Shown here: piece after piece, positions 35,093 through 46,344 of the stretch
How positions within the stretch are numbered: the stretch's first letter is position 1
Layout: each line of letters begins with the position of its first letter
From: Erinaceus europaeus
Taxonomy: Eukaryota > Chordata > Mammalia > Eulipotyphla > Erinaceidae
NCBI RefSeq assembly: GCF_950295315.1
Contig: NC_080166.1
Coordinates: 104,439,693-104,503,692 of the forward strand
Direction of reading: 5' to 3'
Length of the DNA: 64,000 nucleotides
Made by a program: the position numbers and the translations under genes
The notes under the pieces: model-generated
Told to the model about the DNA's origin: nothing
Seen by the model: only the letters and a program-made list of their open reading frames with translations
Database searches by the model: none

Positions 35093-35164
35093 TTTATTCT
35101 TTCTTAGAGGCAGAGAGAAATTCAGAAGGGAGGAAAGGTAGAGATAGGTAGATAGATAGATAGG

Positions 35165-35217
<53 letters not shown>

Positions 35218-35275
35218 GTTAGAGCACTCCTGTAGCACAGCTTCACTGGGTACACCACCACCAGACCCTGTATTT
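35093..35275 (-). mobile_element. SINE with an internal GATA expansion
   Basis: The reversed SINE body (GAGGCAGAGAGAAATTCAG) leads into about 20 GATA units at 35139-35218, then the reversed head CTCCTGTAGCACAGC..GGGTACACCACCACCAGACCC. Confidence 0.6.
35139..35218 (+). repeat. (GATA)n microsatellite
   Basis: An almost uninterrupted run of GATA with early GGTA interruptions, inside an old SINE. Confidence 0.95.
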
Positions 35276-35359
35276 TATAGTTAGATAAAAAGTCATTATC
35301 AGAATTTAGTAGAGGTCTAGCATTAACTAAATAGTTAATTAATCAATCAAGAAATATCT

Positions 35360-35560
35360 ATTAAGGCCAGCAAAATATCTCATATACATATTGCACTTTC
35401 TTTGCCATGCACATGACCCAGCCTCAAACCAGATCCAGATTACTTTGAAGGAATCTTTCCCCCACCCTCCACCCACCCACATGCCTCACTTTTTTTTTTT
35501 CCTGGAAAATTCAACTCAGAGGTGAAGCATCAGCAATAGTAAAAATGACCAAAATAGCTA
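35360..35560 (+). mobile_element. Old SINE-c-like repeat
   Basis: The head AAGGCCAGCAAAATATCTC, the decayed region TTTGCCATGCACATGACCC and a C-rich tail suggest SINE-c. The match is weak. Confidence 0.4.
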
Positions 35561-35564
35561 CTAA

Positions 35565-35885
35565 ATACCGTATAGCAAATTAGCTATTTTTCTAGATGCT
35601 GAGTATAGATATATGTGACATCTGCCTTATATCTCCTATAGACTTTTGTGTATAAAAACAAAAATTAGCTATATAGATAATAGGTCAATGCTGACCAAAC
35701 ATCTTGTATTGGAACATGCTTAGTGCAATAGAGAAAAATAAGTAATGAAAAATTGGTTAGGGAGCTAATTCTGTGGAGTTTGATTTTTTTTAAGGTTGTG
35801 GGAAATGAGTGAAAAGTTTTTGCACCATTCTGCAAGTTTGAGGGAGAGGAGATTTTAGGGAGGCATGAATAAAAGCAAGGAAACT
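35565..35885. other. Unique DNA, no feature seen
   Basis: No gene or recognisable repeat. Confidence 0.5.
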
Positions 35886-36150
35886 GGGAGTCGGGTGGCA
35901 GCGCAGTTGGTTAAGTGCACGTTGCACAAAGCCCAAGGACCGGCACAAGGATCCAGGTTCGAGCCCCGGTTCCCCACCTGTGAGGGAGTCGCTTCACAAG
36001 CGGTGAAGCAGATCTACAGGTGTCTATCTTTCTCTCCCCCTCTCTGTCTTCCCCTCCTCTCTCCATTTCTCTCTGTCTTATCCAACAACGATGACATCAG
36101 TAACAACAACAATAACTACAACAACAATGAAAAACAACAAGGGCAACAAT
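35886..36150 (+). mobile_element. SINE-a
   Basis: Well preserved: head GGGAGTCGGGTGGCAGCGCAG, B box GGTTCGAGCCCCGG, core, body and ACAACAATAACTACAACAAC tail. Confidence 0.93.
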
Positions 36151-36296
36151 TATTACTATTCCTAGAATAGAAGTTGCTCTGAAGTTTAGCTGCTTAAAAT
36201 AATTATTTTTGCAGTTTCTGTGAATTATTTTTCTTTTTTATTAGTGATTTAATATTGATTTAAAAATTATGAGATAACGAGTATAATTCCATACTG

Positions 36297-36530
36297 AGAG
36301 TCAGGTGGTGATGCATCTGGTTAAGCATACACATTTCAGTGCACAAGAACCCAGGTTCAAGCCTTCTGGTCCCCACTTGTACGGGGAAAACTTCACAAGT
36401 GGTGAAGCAGTGCTGCATGTGTATCTCTTCCTCTTTCCCTCTCTAGCTCTACCTACCCTCAATTTCTCTCTGTCCCTATCCAATAATCAATAAACATGTA
36501 TTTTAAATAAATAAATAAAATAAAATAAGA
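36297..36530 (+). mobile_element. SINE-b
   Basis: Head GAGTCAGGTGGTGATGC, B box CAGGTTCAAGCC, AACTTCACAAGTGGTGAAGC and a tail of AATAAATAAATAAA. Confidence 0.82.
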
Positions 36531-36574
36531 ACTGTTTTAATATTTAATATTTTAAATAGTGCCAATGGTAAGGA

Positions 36575-36692
36575 TTTTTTTTTTTTTTTTGCCTCCAGAA
36601 TTATTGCTGGGGCTTGGTGCCTGTGCTACAAATCCATAGCTCCTGGAGGCCATTCCCCCCCCCCATTTTTTTTTGTCCTTGTTGTTATTGCA
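36575..36692 (-). mobile_element. SINE-a 3' fragment
   Basis: A T-run, then GCCTCCAGAATTATTGCTGG, CTCCTGGAGGCCATTCCCCC and GTCCTTGTTGTTATTG. Only the 3' module is present. Confidence 0.82.
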
Positions 36693-36794
36693 CTTGCAAG
36701 CATGAAATCCTGAATCTAGAATGATGATGCTATTTTAATGATCTTTTTACTTTCTAAGATTTAAGTTATAGACAATTTTACCAGATAAAAAATT

Positions 36795-36935
36795 AGACAA
36801 TGCCATGTGAACAACCCATGTTTGATCCTGGGTCCAACCACATTGAAGAAAGTTTCAATGCTATGATGTCTCTTTCATTCTCTCACTCTCTCCCCTTTCT
36901 CTCTCTCTGTCTCCATCTTAAAAAAAAAAAGACTG
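36795..36935 (+). mobile_element. Old SINE-like fragment
   Basis: TTTGATCCTGGGTCCAACCA resembles a SINE-c B-box region. A CT-rich stretch and an A-run follow. Confidence 0.4.
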
Positions 36936-37087
36936 GAAGTGAGAAAAGTAGTGATCAAAAAGTGAAAGACAAAATACTAAATTCAAACAACTCATTGACA
37001 TATATCCCATTTGCAGAGATTGTGCATATTTGTGTGTGGGGGAGACATGCATAAGAGTACCAGAAGTTTGTCTAAAATATTTTCTGA

Positions 37088-37304
37088 TGGAGGATGTGTG
37101 GTGGCGCACCTAGCTGATTGAGCATACATTTTACAATGCACAAGGACCCAGGTTCGGGTACCCAGTCTCCACCTGCAGGAGGAAAGCTTCACAAGTGAAG
37201 CAGGGCTGCAGATTTTTCTCTTTCTCTCCCTCTCTCCTTCTCTACTGCCCCTTCCCTCTCGGTTTCTGGCTGTCTCTATCCAGTAAATAAATAAAGATAA
37301 AAAA
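37088..37304 (+). mobile_element. SINE-b
   Basis: Head GTGTGGTGGCGCACCTAGC, B box AGGTTCGGGTACCC, GCTTCACAAGTGAAGCAGGG, body, then TATCCAGTAAATAAATAAAG. Confidence 0.87.
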
Positions 37305-38590
37305 TTTTGTTCAATATTTTCTGATGCTTAAATGCAATTATGTTGAAATAGATCAAGAAAGTGAGAAGCATATTTATCATTTTTGGAAGATACTGATTTA
37401 TTTTAGATGTAAGCATATTCAATATTTTAATGTTTCTTTCATGTAGTCAAACAATGTTAAACAAATTCACCTTGATAATGATCTGTCACCCTTGAGTTTC
37501 TCATAGAATATGTAACATAAAATTATATAATACTGCTTCTAAGTTTAATTCTACCTACACATGACATATTTTAGACACATATCAGAACATACAAGTCATT
37601 TTTTGTCCCATTATTTTAACCATTCAACCTTTGCTTACTCTGTTTCTAATAAGCTGGTAAATGTAAAACAGAAACACATAGTATTTTAATACCTAATCTA
37701 GACACTAATTACACAGGAGCTGTAATTTGGTTTGCATTCTAAGTTTTGTAATAATAATCAAAATTCCCCCACTAGAGCTTTTTTTTCCTCTCCTCTCCTC
37801 TCTCCTCTCCTCTCCTCTCCTCCCCTCCCCTCCCCTCCCCTCTCCTTTCCTTTCCTTTCCTTAACTTTCTTTCCTCATTCTTTCACTATTTTGGGCAGAA
37901 ATTACATTGTTTCACCATGTTAAGCAATCAGGTTAATTCATAATATTCCCTGAATTGACCTTAGAGAACAAAGTGATAAGACTTCTGCTACTATTGTTTC
38001 CTCTCTGTTATGACTGTGGCCTATTCCCTCACGATATACACAGATCTAATATCCTCAGCTGTGAGATTCAATCTGCCTCTCTCTGCAATGTGCAATGCAC
38101 ATGAGAAGTTGGCTAAAAATTAAAGAAGCACAGGCAATAGCAATCACGAAAAAGGAAATGACCTAAAGGGATAAGAATACACCCTCTGATTATTTTAGTC
38201 TTTGGAAGTTAATATATAAATAAATTCCCTACTTCTAAAAATGAAACCAATGTACAAATAACTAAAAATGAAAGCTAACTTAGTAAACATTATGTTATTT
38301 TTCCCTTAATAAAGTGGCCTGTTAAGTGTTGAAAGCACATTTGTATACTTAGTATTGACATTACTTTTTTTTTTCTGCACTGCTACTGCCTAGCCCCCTA
38401 TTTTCTAGTTTTAAGATCTTCCTTGCAATGATATGGGTATGCTTACATGCTATTTTTACAATGAGTCTAATTTTAGAAATATAAAATGTCTGATCTTAAA
38501 ATGAATTTTCAATTTAAAACTCATCCCTGGAGATGAACAATAATTGTATTTATATACTATTTGCATTTGTGTTTCATTTGGCTCTTACTC
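37305..38590. other. Unique DNA with one pyrimidine tract
   Basis: No gene. A long pyrimidine tract lies at 37775-37862. The rest is AT-rich. Confidence 0.5.
37775..37862 (+). repeat. (CTCTC/CCTCC/CTTTC)n pyrimidine tract
   Basis: Nearly 90 bases of pure pyrimidine made of drifting five-base units: CTCTC, then CCCTC, then CTTTC. Confidence 0.9.
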
Positions 38591-38591
38591 T

Positions 38592-38876
38592 TTTTTTTTT
38601 TACTCCAGTGTTGTTGCTGGGGCTCAGTGCCTGCACCATGAATGCACTGCTCCTGCGGGCATTTTTTCTGTTATTAGACAGGAAGAGAGAAATTGAGAGA
38701 GCAGGGGGAGACAGAGAGGAAGAGAGAAAGATAGATACCTGCAGACTATCTTTGCTGCTTGTGAAGTAACCCCCCTGCAGGATGGGAGCCAGGGGCTTGA
38801 ACTGGGATCCTTGTGCAGGTCCTTGCACTTTGTACTATGTGCACTTAACCTGGTGAAGCACCGCCTGGCCTGGCCT
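38592..38876 (-). mobile_element. SINE-a
   Basis: A T-run, CTCCAGTGTTGTTGCTGGGG, a purine body, the reversed core and the reversed head CACTTAACCTGGTGAAGCAC. The flanks CTTACTCTTT and TTTACTCTTT may be the target-site duplication. Confidence 0.9.
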
Positions 38877-38956
38877 TTACTCTTTACCTAATATTAAAAT
38901 ATGGTTTTCATTATGATTGCCACTGTCCAATCAGTAAGGTGGTCCTGACTTTAATC

Positions 38957-39210
38957 TTGTTTTTTTTATTTCTTTATTGGGAAATTAATGTTTTACATTC
39001 AACAGTAAATACAATAGTTTGTACATGCATAACATTCCCCAGATTCCCATTTAACAATACAACCCCCACTATGTCATTCGTCATCTTTCATGGACCTGTA
39101 TTCTCCCCACCCACCCCAGAGTCTTTTACTTTGGTGCAATACACCAATTCCAGTTGATCTCACTCTCAGGCCGAAGTTGAAAAACAAGATTAGAAAAGAA
39201 AACACAAGTA
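38957..39210 (-). mobile_element. L1-B 3' end with inverted 5' piece
   Basis: Minus-strand L1-B 3'UTR (TTTCTTTATTGGGAAATTAA...AGAGTCTTTTACTTTGG) runs to about 39155. The next piece (39156-39210) is the neighbouring L1-B sequence in the opposite orientation, recognisable as the reverse complement of the CTTTTCTGATCTTGTTTTTC block seen at 50236-50260. This is a second 5' inversion. Confidence 0.75.
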
Positions 39211-39396
39211 TTGACATTACTTGTGGCCATTTTTTGGACAGATTCCCAGGAATGTCTCCATGATATCCTGCAATATCTCTGCAGATAAATTATATCTTAA
39301 CACCTACTGTATTCCTGCATCTTCATCTATCCTGCCCCCAACATGACTTAAACATGAACACAACTGGTTGAGGCTCACATAAAAAGTACAGAAATG

Positions 39397-39605
39397 AGGG
39401 GCCTGGTAGTGGCACACCTGGTTGAGAGCACATGTTACAATGTGCAAGGCCAGTGGTTCAAGCTCCCGGTCCCCACCTGCAGGAAGAAAGCTTCACAAGT
39501 GGTAAAGCAGGACTGCAGGTGTCTCTCTGTCTCTCTCCATCTTTATCACTCCTTGCTCTCAATTTCTTGCTGTCTCTATCCAATAAATAAATAATGGTAT
39601 TAAAA
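39397..39605 (+). mobile_element. SINE-b
   Basis: Head GGTAGTGGCACACCTGG, B-box-like GGTTCAAGCTCCCGG, AGCTTCACAAGTGGTAAAGC, then TATCCAATAAATAAATAA. Confidence 0.88.
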
Positions 39606-39911
39606 CATTAAATAAGTACTGAAATGACAGATTATTCAAGGTCTTAAGACAGACAATTTGAGAATCCCTTGAGATACAAATAGGCATAGAGTAAATGTCA
39701 TAAATAAAATCCCAAGGGAAAGAATTACCAAGGAGGAAAAAAGCTTGATTATCATATCAGCTATTTGCATAGACTCAGGATCCATGATTTACCTATAGTA
39801 TAAAAGTTCTCAAAAAAAAAAAAGTTCTCAATTTAGTAAGTAACAATCATTGTAAGAATGTTTATAAAAATTGGGCTTGATATTAGAAATAGCACTCTAA
39901 AAACTGACAAC

Positions 39912-40437
39912 AGCAAAAAAAAAAAAAAAAAAACTAGTATAGCCACAGGCCCTTTAGAATATAACTAAAATATGCGTACTAGCTATCTACAAAATGGAGG
40001 ATCCCCCAACTCTTCATCTGCACTATTCCAGCCTTTAAGTACATGATTGATCAACAGTTTGTTTGGATTTATATAATTCTCTTTTCAGCCACCAGGTTCC
40101 AGATGCTAGCAGGATGCCAACTAGACTTCCCTGGGCAGACAACCCCACAAATGTGTCCTGGAGCTTCCCTTCCCCAGAGCCCCAGCCTACTAGGGAAAGA
40201 GAGAGACAGGCTGGGAATATGGATCAACTGTCAATGCCCATGTTCAGCAGGGAAGCAATTACAGAAGCCAGACGTTCCATCTTCTGCATCCCACCATGAC
40301 CTTGGGTCCATACTCCCAGAGGGATAAAGAATAGGAAAGCTATCAGGGGAGGGAATGGGATATGGACTTCTGGTGGTGGGAATTGTGTGGAGTTGTACCC
40401 CTCTTATCTTGTGTCAATGTTTCCAGTTTATAAAAAA
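39912..40437 (+). mobile_element. L1-A 3'UTR fragment (older subfamily)
   Basis: It starts near an internal A-run of the older 3'UTR, continues through CCACCAGGTTCCAGATGC and GAAGCAATTACAGAAGCCAG, and ends in an A tail at about 40437. Confidence 0.88.
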
Positions 40438-40444
40438 AAAAAAA

Positions 40445-41500
40445 AGAAAGCAATAACACTTTGAAAATTTAGTATGAAAATTTAGAAAGTTTGAGCTCAA
40501 TAAAATAGCTATTTGCTATATGTAGCTACTTAAATCTTACTTTTAATTAAAATTAAAACAGGAACCTTAATTTCTCAGTCACAATAGTCATGTTGTATTT
40601 AATATCCACATGCAACTAGAAACTACCATAGAGCTGAGACAAATAACCTTTTTATCAACACAGAAAGCTCTCTTTGACATATTGTGAAAATTGTTTTGAA
40701 GAAAATCACAGAACTAAAATCTCTAAGTAGCTGGAATCAAGTCTTTGAAGCTGTCAGTTAGAAAGAGTCACTGTCAATTCTACAGTCCTAATACTGAATC
40801 ATCAAAATGACTGAGGTACTCAAAGCTGGTTTGTCTTGGAAAGACTATATATTTTTAAGTGATTTATACTATGTGTCCTCTACTGCTCTTTCTTGCACTG
40901 ATTCTTGAAATAGAGACAGGATGATCTCACATAAATCAAACAGCATTCCTCACCATTTGTGAGCTCAAAAAGAAATAAAAGAGAGAATAAAAACATTGCA
41001 ATATCCTAATAAAAAACCCAGTAAAAGAAATTACTTGACAGCCTAATGAAATTGCAAAACATTATTTTTCATGTAAGTAGCAATAAAATACTGAAAATAT
41101 GAAAGCTGTTTAAGAAGACAATAGTTTATGAGAACCAATAAAGACAATTTGTAGAACCATATAAAATAAGAAAACGGGTTAAAATTGAACTGAGAAGTAA
41201 TAGCAATTAATTAGCTCCTAAATAAGGAGACCTTACCGCGTAAAATGCCCTATGCCAATTACATTTCACAGTGATCTGCAAGCAGGCGCAAGTACTTGTT
41301 ATTTGCACTTTGCAGGTGAGAAAAGTAAAGTTAAAAGTAAAAATAACTTACATAATACAAATATTTGAGAATGAGATTAAAGACCAAGTAATGTGAATTT
41401 GGAAAATTAAAACTCATGCACCAAAATAGTTCAAAATAAAATCTATGCTACAATTATTACATTAGCCTTAGAAGAAGTTCCTATTCATCAGTTATACAAT
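40445..41500. other. Unique AT-rich DNA, no feature seen
   Basis: No gene or recognisable repeat. Confidence 0.5.
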
Positions 41501-41507
41501 CAGGAGA

Positions 41508-41880
41508 GTTTTTTTGTTGCCCCCAGAGTTTTTTGTTTTTTGTTTTTTCTCCACTGGGACTCACTACAGATCCACTGCTCCTGTGGCCTTTTATTTTATT
41601 TTATTTTACTTTATTTTATTTTATTTTTGTATAGGACACAGAGAAGTTGAGATAGAAAAGGAAGATGAAGAGAGGGATAGAAAGATAGACACCTGCAGAC
41701 CTACTTCACTGCTAGTGAGGTGAGAACCCCACCCTCCACCCCTACCTCACCCACCCCTATCTCACCTCCACCCCTACCCCTTCATTTCCGGCAGAGGGGG
41801 AGCTCAAACTGGGATCCTTGAGCAGTTCCTTGCCCTTCGCACTATGTGCCCTTAACCAGCTATGCTACTGCCCAACCCCC
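41508..41880 (-). mobile_element. SINE-a with two internal tandem expansions
   Basis: Reversed 3' module, an (ATTTT)n run at about 41590-41632, a purine body, a C-rich minisatellite-like patch of CACCCCTACCTCACC variants at about 41728-41780, then the reversed head CTTAACCAGCTATGCTACTG. Confidence 0.82.
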
Positions 41881-41892
41881 TGCACTTTTTCT

Positions 41893-42213
41893 TTCTTTCT
41901 TTTTTTTTTTTTATATGCCTCCAGGGTTATTGCTGGGGCTAGATGCCCCTGCTCCTGGAGGCCATTCTTCCCATTATGTTATCCTTGTTGTTGTTATTAT
42001 TATTATTGTCATTGTTGTTGTTGGATAGAACAGAGAGAAATCGAGAAAAGTGGGGAGACGGAGAAAAGGAGAGAAAGATAGACACCTGCAGACCTGCTTC
42101 ACCACCACTGAAGGGATGCCCCTGCAGACAAGGAGCCGGGGCTCAAACCCGGATTCTTACCTGTTCACTGCGCCTTGCGTACCTCTTAACCCGCTGCGCT
42201 ACCCCAGACGCCT
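41893..42213 (-). mobile_element. SINE-a
   Basis: A T-run, GCCTCCAGGGTTATTGCTGG, a body and the reversed head CTTAACCCGCTGCGCTACCC. CACTTTTTC occurs on both sides. Confidence 0.92.
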
Positions 42214-42214
42214 C

Positions 42215-42535
42215 ACTTTTTCCTATTTACCTAAATTTACATAATCATCATGCACTTTAAATTTTATGTTCTAAATTATTTCATCTATTTTTGTGAACGA
42301 AAGGGTACTCTGAAGATTTTTAAAGCTCCAATACAAAATTTGAATGGTCTCATCCATGTATCAATGAGCTATATTAACTTATAAAAGCTACCCCTTATTT
42401 TTTTTTTATTTTGGTTCTCTAGTATTGATTCATTTGTCTTAATAGTTGCCTGCTTTGTTCCATAATCATACAACTGTATCCTATGATTTTAAAATTTGCA
42501 ACAGAAATATAATGCCTGTTTCTCAAATGTGTTAT
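42215..42535. other. Unique DNA, no feature seen
   Basis: No gene or recognisable repeat. Confidence 0.5.
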
Positions 42536-42695
42536 TATTGGTGCTAGACCTCCAGGCCAACTCTTTTCGAAAATGAATGAAAGAGGCAGAGAGAGATCAG
42601 GAAAGACAACACAACACCATAGCATCCCTCAGTGCAGTAGAGGCTTGGCTCAAACCTGGGCTGCACACATGGCAAAGCTGCTAAAATATTCAGGT
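42535..42695 (-). mobile_element. Old SINE, reverse orientation
   Basis: A purine-rich AAGAGGCAGAGAGAGATCAG body, GCTTGGCTCAAACCTGGGC (reversed B-box region) and a decayed head. Confidence 0.5.
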
Positions 42696-42696
42696 G

Positions 42697-43872
42697 ATGT
42701 GTACCTTAAAGCAAAGTGCACAATAATTTGCAGTTAAGCAAGCAAGTAGAAAGACCTAAAAAGACACCTTAAAGTACCTAATGAAACAGATTTGACTTAG
42801 ACCTCACCTACCTCCTATTACACATCCCTCAGTCACTCCAAAGCTAACCTTGTCAGACAAAGTAAGGACTACAAAAACTGAATAAGGGCAAGAGACTTGC
42901 ATACTTTAATGATGACTCTTTAGTCACTATCAGGCCACCTCATCGCTTGGGGCCCTAGTCATGGAGTCCTGGGATTCTCACACAGACATAATGGACCTAG
43001 ACCTCTAACAGATCCCTCTCGCCACTATCACTGGTCATCTCCATCAGGAACAACTTAATGGACCCCTTTGTGGGCACCTAGTCGTCAATATGGATCAACA
43101 ATGGAAGAGAACGTCCCATTCTCCGAAGGGAGGTTGGACAATATATTCTACCTACTACCCAAGGAAGATAGGCCATTAGTGCAGCCTGGAATGTTTCTAG
43201 CCATGACCACAGAATACAAGCTCAGACCTACAGGGATGCAGATGTTACACAGTCTCCTGTGCTGAATATGGGCCCCAGATCAAATCAATAGGGTTTACAG
43301 TTAACAATATTTATATATCTCCCCATATTTGGGAGCTACTCTCTTACCTGATCAAGCTTTCTAGTTCTTTTTCCAACTATGACACCATCTCCCCCAAAAT
43401 ATGTCCACCTTCATATTAGACGCAGGAGCAGGCAAAAACCAGTAAAGTCATGGACACCATGGAATATACCTAAAATAGACCTACTAGTTTTTTTTTCAAA
43501 ATGGAAACCCCAAATCTTCATCTGCAATATTCTTGCCTTTAGGTTCATGATTAACCAACAATTTGTTCTGCTTTATATCTTAACTTTTTTTTTCAGCCAC
43601 CAGGTTCCAGAGGCTACCATGATGCCAACCAGACTACCCTGGACAGACCTGTCAATGCCCATGTTCAGTGGAGAAGCAATTACAGAAGCCAGACCTTCCA
43701 CCTTCTGCACCCCGTAATGAACCTGGTTCCATGATCCCAGAGGGATAGAGTAGGGAAGCTATCAAGGAAGGGGATTGGTACCGAGTTCTGGGAGTGAGCA
43801 TTTTGTGGAAATATACCCCTCTTATCGTATATTCTTGTCAATATTTCCATTTTATAAACAAAAATTTAAAAA
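42697..43872 (+). mobile_element. Older L1-A 3'UTR, long-module form
   Basis: The best view of the ancestral L1-A 3'UTR in the window. It runs from the region matching GCAGTGAG of L1-2, through about 780 bases missing in L1-1 and L1-2, into the shared CCACCAGGTTCCAGAGGC and 3'-end blocks. Confidence 0.87.
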
Positions 43873-44109
43873 TTCAGGTGAGTTGCATCACTATCCTGTT
43901 CTTACATTATGTGAGGCTTTCAGGCTCTGGTACATGATAGTGGAGGAGGACTTAAGCTGAGGGTGAGTCCTTTGCAGAAAGCTGAAAAACTTTACACATG
44001 TATCAAAAACTGAATTTACTATAAATCATTAGTACCTCCAATAAAAATGTAAAAATGTGAATCTTGATAATCTAGCTAATTTGCAGATCTATAAATCAGA
44101 AAATTATTT

Positions 44110-44453
44110 TTTTAATTATTTTTTTAAATTTTTTTAATTTTATTTAAGAAAGGATTAACAAAACCATAAGGTAGGAGGGGTATAACTCCACACAATTCCC
44201 ACCACCCAATCTCCATAACCCAACCCCTCCCCTGATAGCTTTCCCATTCTCTATCCCTCTGGCAGCATGGACCCAGGGTCATTGAGGGTTGCAGAAGGTA
44301 GAAGGCCTGGCTTCTGTAATTGCTTCCCTGCTGAATATGGGCGTTGACTGGTCGGTCCATACTCCCAGTCTGCCACCTCTTTCCCTAGTAAGGTGTGTCT
44401 CTGGGGAAGCTGAGCTCCAGGACACACTGGTGGGATCTTCAATCCAGGGAATT
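44110..44453 (-). mobile_element. L1-A 3'-end fragment (young form)
   Basis: ATTTAAGAAAGGATT, ACCATAAGGTAGGAGGGG and the following 3'UTR up to TCAATCCAGGGA, very close to L1-1 and L1-2. It is 5'-truncated at about 340 bases. Confidence 0.92.
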
Positions 44454-44689
44454 ATTATGCTCAATTAAGAAATACATTAAACAAGTATTATGTATTGTAT
44501 TAATAAAATAATGACATCAAAATTTAATAGATAAGCAAATCAATAAAACTCTGATAAAGGGTTAAGTTACATAGCAGGTTTAGTATTAAATTATATCTCT
44601 GAAAGTATATAATTTTTAAAACACTGTTAAGAAACTAATTAAGGTAGAAAAAAAGGTCTTAAACTAATGATGTGTAGAAACATCAGCCC

Positions 44690-45225
44690 ACCTACATGTT
44701 AGCTGTCAGACTCAGGCAAAAATTAGTAAAGTTATGGGCCCTATAGAATATACCCAAAATAGACCTACTAGTTTGTTCCAACATGGAGACCCCAAATCTC
44801 ATCTGCTATATTCTTACCTTTAGATTCCTGATTATTAAACAGTTTGTATCTTAATGCTTTTTAACCATCAAGTGACAGATGTTGTCATGAAGCCAGCCTG
44901 ACTTCCCTGGGCAGATGGCTTCACCAATGTGCCCTGGAACCACAATCCCCAGAGCCCAACCCCACTAGGGAAAGATAGAAACAGGCTTGGGGGTATGGAT
45001 CAAACTGTCAACACCCATGTCCTGCAGAGAAGCAATTAGAAGCCAGACCTCCCACTTCTGCACCTCATAAGGAGGTTCGGTCCACATTCCCAGAGCTTCT
45101 TTATTAAAAAATAAAGAAGCTTCTACTGGAGGGAAGGAGATGGGGTGGGATGGCAGGAATTCTGTGGAATTGTACCCATCCTATCCCAAATCTTATTAAT
45201 CATTACTAAATCACTAATATTTTTT
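44690..45225 (+). mobile_element. Older L1-A 3'UTR fragment
   Basis: It follows the block order of 43400-43872 (GGGCCCTATAGAATATACCC, then GACCTACTAGTTTG, then TTCCCTGGGCAGATGGC) with an inserted palindrome at 45094-45121. Confidence 0.85.
45094..45121. repeat. Perfect 12-bp inverted repeat with 4-base loop
   Basis: AGCTTCTTTATT, loop AAAA, AATAAAGAAGCT. Sister L1-A copies read GGGATAAAGAATAGGAAAGC here without a palindrome. Confidence 0.95.
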
Positions 45226-46335
45226 AAAAGAAACATCATGTCAACAAGAAAATATCTAAAAAGTCAGACTCATTCCTAGAATAATCTACAAAAACAGATA
45301 CTATTTATTCTGAAGAAAAAAGAGAAGGCATAATTGAGTTGCATAGTTGAGAACGAGTAGTGAACCATGTTATACATATAGAAAATAAAGCACCATAAAA
45401 TAAATACAATCTGATTCAAAGTATACAGATAAAAATCCATAAATTATTAAGTTAATAAATTTGGTTCGACTGAAAAAAATTAAATTATTTCTTAAATATT
45501 AAAGAAGATACGTAATTTTAAAGAATATTTCTCAGAGAAAACATTTGTTTTCTAAGAAAGTTACAATTTCCAATACATACTATTTTCCATTTTAAAGAAA
45601 TTTTTCCCATAAACATATTTAATAGAGATACTGTTTAGTTCACAAACACACACACACACACATACACACAGAGCAGGGAAAAATTGATCCCAATATAGAA
45701 AAGGATGATGTAAGAAAATTTAAATCAACAATACTTATTGGTATGTTTGAAAACATTAAAATTTTACTAGAAAATAAAATATAAGAATATATTCAAAATA
45801 TATCTGTGACAAAGTTCGGCTTATGCTTGTCAATGATAATATAATGAACTACAAAAAATAACAATGTCTCACTTCAGAAAAGAAAAATCAGATAATCTCA
45901 ATAGTCACAAAGAAGAAATGTGAAAAAATTCAATTTCTTTTTGATAAAACTTCTATAAGTCAATAATTAAATAGGACTTTAGTAATATATGGAGTGACGA
46001 TATATCTACTAAATATGTTGCTATAAAAATAGATTTTTTTTGTTGATTTTTTTATTTGCCAGAATACTGTTAAGCTCCAGGTGGTCCTGAGAATTGAACA
46101 TGATGCCTAAATGACAGATTTTTCAGTCTTGTGAAATTTAAAATAAGGAATGTAGAAAAATTCATATTTTATCTCTATGAATGATTTTCACATATTTTAC
46201 TTTTTCCATATGTCTGAAAAGTTCGGATACTTCCTTGTATATTGTTCAAACCGTGATTTAACCCATTTCCTTCTTCCTAACACCAAACTCTTAATTAAAA
46301 TATCCCATCCATTCATGGACATATTAAAACAATCA
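45225..46335. other. Unique AT-rich DNA
   Basis: No gene. It holds a CA run at about 45645-45671 and a weak reversed SINE trace near 46040-46135. Confidence 0.5.
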
Positions 46336-46344
46336 CAAGCCTAT

